From positions 1 to 43,055 of the forward strand of contig CAYQZD010000019.1 in NCBI GenBank assembly GCA_964421875.1: 43,055 bases of DNA, in the 5' to 3' direction. Under the pieces are notes generated by a model. The model was not told the DNA's origin and did not search any database. It was given only the letters and a program-made list of their open reading frames with translations. Positions 39,978 to 43,055 of the stretch are shown here, one piece after another (positions within the stretch are counted from its first letter, which is position 1; each line of letters begins with the position of its first letter). The translations under genes and the position numbers were made by a program. This stretch comes from CAYQZD01 sp964421875 (GTDB taxonomy: Bacteria; Electryoneota; Tariuqbacteria; Tariuqbacterales; Tariuqbacteraceae).

Positions 39978-42881
39978 ATGATTCACCGGTTCTTAAAAGC
40001 GCTGGAAGAGGCGGATTATCGGGAAATCCTGGTTCACCACGAGATTCTACCCGCAAAGAGCGCGGAATATTCGCGTCCCAATCCTCTGCTCCACCGGAGC
40101 CTGGCCGGCGCGCTGAGGACTTCGGGGATTAACCGGCTTTATTCGCATCAAGTACGCGCTTTGGAACTGGTACGGGAGGGGAAAAATCCGGTGACCATCA
40201 CTCCCACCGCTTCCGGCAAGACTCTCACCTACAATCTTCCCATTTTAGAATACTTCCTCAACAACGAAAAGGGGCACGCGCTCTATCTTTTCCCTTTGAA
40301 GGCGCTGGAACAGGACCAGTTCAAGCAGTTTAAAGCGCTGGCGGAGCAAATCGAGGGCGGGGAGAAATTATCCGCCGCGGTTTATGACGGAGACACTCCG
40401 CAGCGTGAACGCGCCAAAATCCGGGCGGACTTCCCCCGCGTGCTGCTCACCAATCCGGAAATGCTGCACCTGTCGATTTCCGGTTATCATAAGGGATGGG
40501 GTAAATTCCTGCGGAACCTGCGCTTCATCGTCATCGACGAGCTACACACCTACAAGGGGATATTCGGCTCGCATATGACGCAGCTTATCCGGCGCATCGA
40601 TCGATTGTGCCGTTTTTACGGCTCCAGCCCACAGTATATCGCTTCCAGCGCCACCATCGCCAATCCGGTGGAACTGGCGGAGAACCTGACGGGGAGACCT
40701 TTCACGCTGGTGGAGGAGTCCGGGGCCCCGGCGCAGAAACGGCATTACATTTTCCTCAATCCGGAAATATCGGTTTATACGGTCGCTTCGAGGCTATTCC
40801 GGCGGGCGGTGGAAATGGGATTGAAAACCATCGTTTTCACCAAAGCGCGCAAGATAACCGAATTGATTTACCATTGGGTATTGGAGGCGCAGCCTGAACA
40901 CAAAAATAAGATTTCCGCCTACCGCGCCGGATTTCTGCCGGAGGAGCGGCGTGAAATCGAGGCTAAACTGCACAGCGGGGAATTAGCGGGGGTGATTTCC
41001 ACTTCGGCGCTGGAGATGGGGGTGGATATCGGGACGCTGGATTTGGGGATATTGGTGGGCTACCCCGGCACCGTCAGCGCCACTTTCCAGCGCGGAGGAC
41101 GGGTGGGGCGCAAGTCGGAATCGGCGGTGGCGCTTCTGGCGCAGCCTAACGCTTTAGACCAGTATTTTATGCGCAATCCGGCTGATTTTTTCGGGCGTTC
41201 CTTCGAAGCGGCGGTGGTGGACCGGGAAAACCGCTATATTTTAAAGGAGCACATCGTTTGCGCGGCGGCTGAAATCCCCATCGGCGATCAAGAAGAAACC
41301 TATCCCCCTGCGAAGTACGGAGATACTCTCAAGGAACTCGCCGCCGAAGGGAAACTGGCGCAGTCCGCGGACGGTACGCGCTGGTTCGCGGCGGAAAAGC
41401 GCCCTCAGAACAAGGTGGATTTGCGGGCTTCCGGGGCTATCTACACGATATTAGATGAGAAAGGGAAGATAATCGGCTCCATCAGCGGGGGCAATGTTTT
41501 CACCGAGTGCCATCCGGGGGCGGTTTATCTGCATCGGGGGCGGCAGTATCTGGTGGAGGAATTGGACCTCAAGGGCCGGAACGTCCGGGTGAAGGAATCC
41601 GACCTTCAGTATTACACTTCCGCCAAATCCCAGAAGGACACGGAGATTATCACGCGGCGGCAGAGCCGGAAATTGTCGAATTTCACTCTTCATCTAGGCG
41701 AACTCAAGGTCACGGAGTGGATAACCGGCTATGATAAACGGCGTCTGCATTCGCAGGAATTACTGGGGAGTTACCCGCTGGATCTGCCGGAGCAGTCTTA
41801 CCAGACAGTGGGAATATGGATGGAGATTCCCCGCAGCGCTAAGGATTGGTGCGATAGTGATGAGCTGCATTTTATGGGGGGGCTGCACGGGACGGAGCAT
41901 GCGCTTTTGGCGCTGGTTCCGCTGTTTGCGCTGTGCGACCGGGGGGATATGGGGGGGATTTCCTTTGTGGAGCATTCGGGGGCGAAGGGGCCTGCGGTTT
42001 TCATTTATGACGGTTATCCCGGCGGCGTGGGATTGGCGGAGCGTGTTTACGGTATCTTCGAGAAACTGCTGGAGAAAACGCGGAAGTTAGTGGCGGAATG
42101 CCCCTGCGACGAGGGGTGTCCTTCGTGTATTCACTCGCCTAAGTGCGGCTCGGGGAATCACCCGCTGGATAAGAAAGCTGTAGTGGGACTGCTGGAAAGG
42201 TTCTGCGGGCTGGGGGATTTTTCTTTGCCGGAGGAAACGGTAGACGCCGAGGTTCCGAGCCCTGTGAAAGGTGAACGAGTGATTCCAACACCGCGTATGA
42301 TTATTAGAAAAGCGGCTCATACTAAGACTGTCGAACTTGAGACTTTGGGGACGCTGGTATTCGATTTGGAAACGCAGAAATCGGCGGAGGAGGTCGGCGG
42401 GTGGGGCAACATCGAGGCGATGGGATTGGCGGCGGCGGTGACGCTGGAGCTGGAAACGGGGAAATTCCGGGTATATTACGAAGAGGATGCGGAAAAGCTG
42501 GTGGAGGATTTACAGCGGGCGGAACTGGTGATTGGATTTAATCAGAAGCGGTTCGACTATCAGGTGTTGAAGCCTTACGGGCTGGAGGCGCCGAAGCAGA
42601 TAAAGTCGCTGGACTTACTGGCGGAAATCATGCGGTCATTGGGGCGGCGTTTAAGTCTGGGGGCGGTGTGTTCCGCCACCTTGGATGCTGAGAAGAGCGC
42701 GGACGGGCTGCAGTCTCTGGAGTGGTTCAAGGCGGGGCGGCTGGATTTGGTGACCAGTTACTGCCTCAAGGATGTGGAACTGACGCGGGATTTGTATTTA
42801 TTCGGTAAGGATAAGGGGTATATTTTGTATGAGGATAAGCGGATGGGGAAGGTGCGGCTGAAGGTGGGGTGGGGAAAATAA
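39978..42881 (+). CDS. MrfA-like DEAD/DEAH helicase fused to an MrfB/YprB-like DEDDy exonuclease
   Basis: A 967-residue fusion. Residues 1-430 are a superfamily 2 helicase: Walker A TPTASGKT (75-82), DELH box (187-190), SSATIANPVELAENLTG, and the second RecA lobe with ISTSALEMGVDIGTLD and QRGGRVGRKSE. The following 300 residues carry the DUF1998/MrfA zinc domain with CPCDEGCPSCIHSPKC (Cys708, 710, 714, 717, 723). From about 780 there is an RNase-H-like 3'-5' exonuclease of the YprB type. DxE is Asp796/Glu798 (FDLET), ExoII is NQKRFD with Asp860, and ExoIII is Tyr928-CLK-Asp932, a full DEDDy set. In B. subtilis MrfA and MrfB are separate proteins repairing mitomycin damage. ATG start. Confidence 0.88.
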   Translation: MIHRFLKALEEADYREILVHHEILPAKSAEYSRPNPLLHRSLAGALRTSGINRLYSHQVRALELVREGKNPVTITPTASGKTLTYNLPILEYFLNNEKGHALYLFPLKALEQDQFKQFKALAEQIEGGEKLSAAVYDGDTPQRERAKIRADFPRVLLTNPEMLHLSISGYHKGWGKFLRNLRFIVIDELHTYKGIFGSHMTQLIRRIDRLCRFYGSSPQYIASSATIANPVELAENLTGRPFTLVEESGAPAQKRHYIFLNPEISVYTVASRLFRRAVEMGLKTIVFTKARKITELIYHWVLEAQPEHKNKISAYRAGFLPEERREIEAKLHSGELAGVISTSALEMGVDIGTLDLGILVGYPGTVSATFQRGGRVGRKSESAVALLAQPNALDQYFMRNPADFFGRSFEAAVVDRENRYILKEHIVCAAAEIPIGDQEETYPPAKYGDTLKELAAEGKLAQSADGTRWFAAEKRPQNKVDLRASGAIYTILDEKGKIIGSISGGNVFTECHPGAVYLHRGRQYLVEELDLKGRNVRVKESDLQYYTSAKSQKDTEIITRRQSRKLSNFTLHLGELKVTEWITGYDKRRLHSQELLGSYPLDLPEQSYQTVGIWMEIPRSAKDWCDSDELHFMGGLHGTEHALLALVPLFALCDRGDMGGISFVEHSGAKGPAVFIYDGYPGGVGLAERVYGIFEKLLEKTRKLVAECPCDEGCPSCIHSPKCGSGNHPLDKKAVVGLLERFCGLGDFSLPEETVDAEVPSPVKGERVIPTPRMIIRKAAHTKTVELETLGTLVFDLETQKSAEEVGGWGNIEAMGLAAAVTLELETGKFRVYYEEDAEKLVEDLQRAELVIGFNQKRFDYQVLKPYGLEAPKQIKSLDLLAEIMRSLGRRLSLGAVCSATLDAEKSADGLQSLEWFKAGRLDLVTSYCLKDVELTRDLYLFGKDKGYILYEDKRMGKVRLKVGWGK

Positions 42882-42919
42882 TTTGATATTTGATAATTAT
42901 GGTATTATATTGATGGGTC

Positions 42920-43055
42920 ATGAAGAAGTTAAAAGAAAGGCAATTGTATATGTTCAATTTCAAAACGGCTTTTCTTCAAAAGATCGATCAGTTTTACCAA
43001 GACGGTTTTGAATGGGCTATTGTTGGGATCCTAATAAAAACCGGAAAGGTCTATA
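42920..43055 (+). CDS. Hypothetical protein, 5' part, runs off the window
   Basis: An open frame of 45 codons from ATG with no stop before the window edge, beginning MKKLKERQLYMFNFKT and containing QDGFEWAIVGILIKTGKVY. It is more AT-rich than the helicase gene before it. Too little is present to name a family. Confidence 0.45.
   Translation, partial: MKKLKERQLYMFNFKTAFLQKIDQFYQDGFEWAIVGILIKTGKVY

Overview
The window reads as a chromosomal piece of an uncultivated Gram-negative bacterium, most likely from the FCB superphylum (Bacteroidetes/Chlorobi-like candidate phyla). The grounds are a protein with a type IX secretion C-terminal tail, two predicted outer-membrane barrels, several lipoproteins, a RicT/PSP1 protein and a probable bacterial sphingolipid operon. 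The genetic code is standard: TGA ends nuoK, iorA and the GNAT gene. Base composition is mid-range, except for an AT-rich patch near 12.1-13.0 kb. No phylum is assigned.

Layout. (1) 79-8073, minus strand: the membrane arm of respiratory complex I, nuoJ-K-L-M-N, interrupted by a CsgG-like lipoprotein gene between L and M and a type IX-secreted protein gene between M and N. (2) 8170-9437, minus: two outer-membrane barrel genes behind a good promoter. (3) 9869-11986, minus: an acyl-CoA carboxylase alpha subunit split into biotin carboxylase and biotin carrier polypeptides. (4) 12.1-16.3 kb: an AT-rich DUF5677-like gene, an orphan HicB, a DUF5683-like protein, and a proline iminopeptidase gene interrupted by one in-frame TGA, all among many repeats. 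(5) 16.4-21.7 kb, minus: CNNM/CorC-like protein, YigZ, a sigma-54 activator with a degenerate receiver, HAD phosphatase and AcpS. (6) 22.1-29.8 kb, plus: EnvC-like LytM protein, DNA polymerase delta-prime, RicT, MetRS, and a RadC-like protein with an unrecognised N-terminal half. (7) 30.0-33.5 kb: indolepyruvate ferredoxin oxidoreductase subunits and a lipoprotein. (8) tRNA-Arg(CCG), ProRS and a small membrane protein. (9) 36.4-39.9 kb: serine palmitoyltransferase, a GNAT-type ceramide synthase candidate and a ceramide reductase candidate, in the order of the bacterial ceramide pathway. (10) 39.98-42.88 kb: an MrfA-like helicase fused to an MrfB/YprB-like DEDDy exonuclease. A gene fragment runs off the right edge.

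The most unusual feature is the non-coding DNA. Nearly every gap over about 90 bp carries repeats from several families: MITE-like elements with terminal inverted repeats, stem-variable palindromes followed by CTAC, tandem arrays of degenerate 7-10 nt units, and a structured element (R1). R1 lies upstream of nuoL, acpS and the ceramide synthase candidate in the same orientation as the gene. It combines a hairpin with compensatory changes and a conserved short ORF of the form MKIxGSRINxAAIFKxN. I consider R1 and the ceramide operon the best leads in the window.
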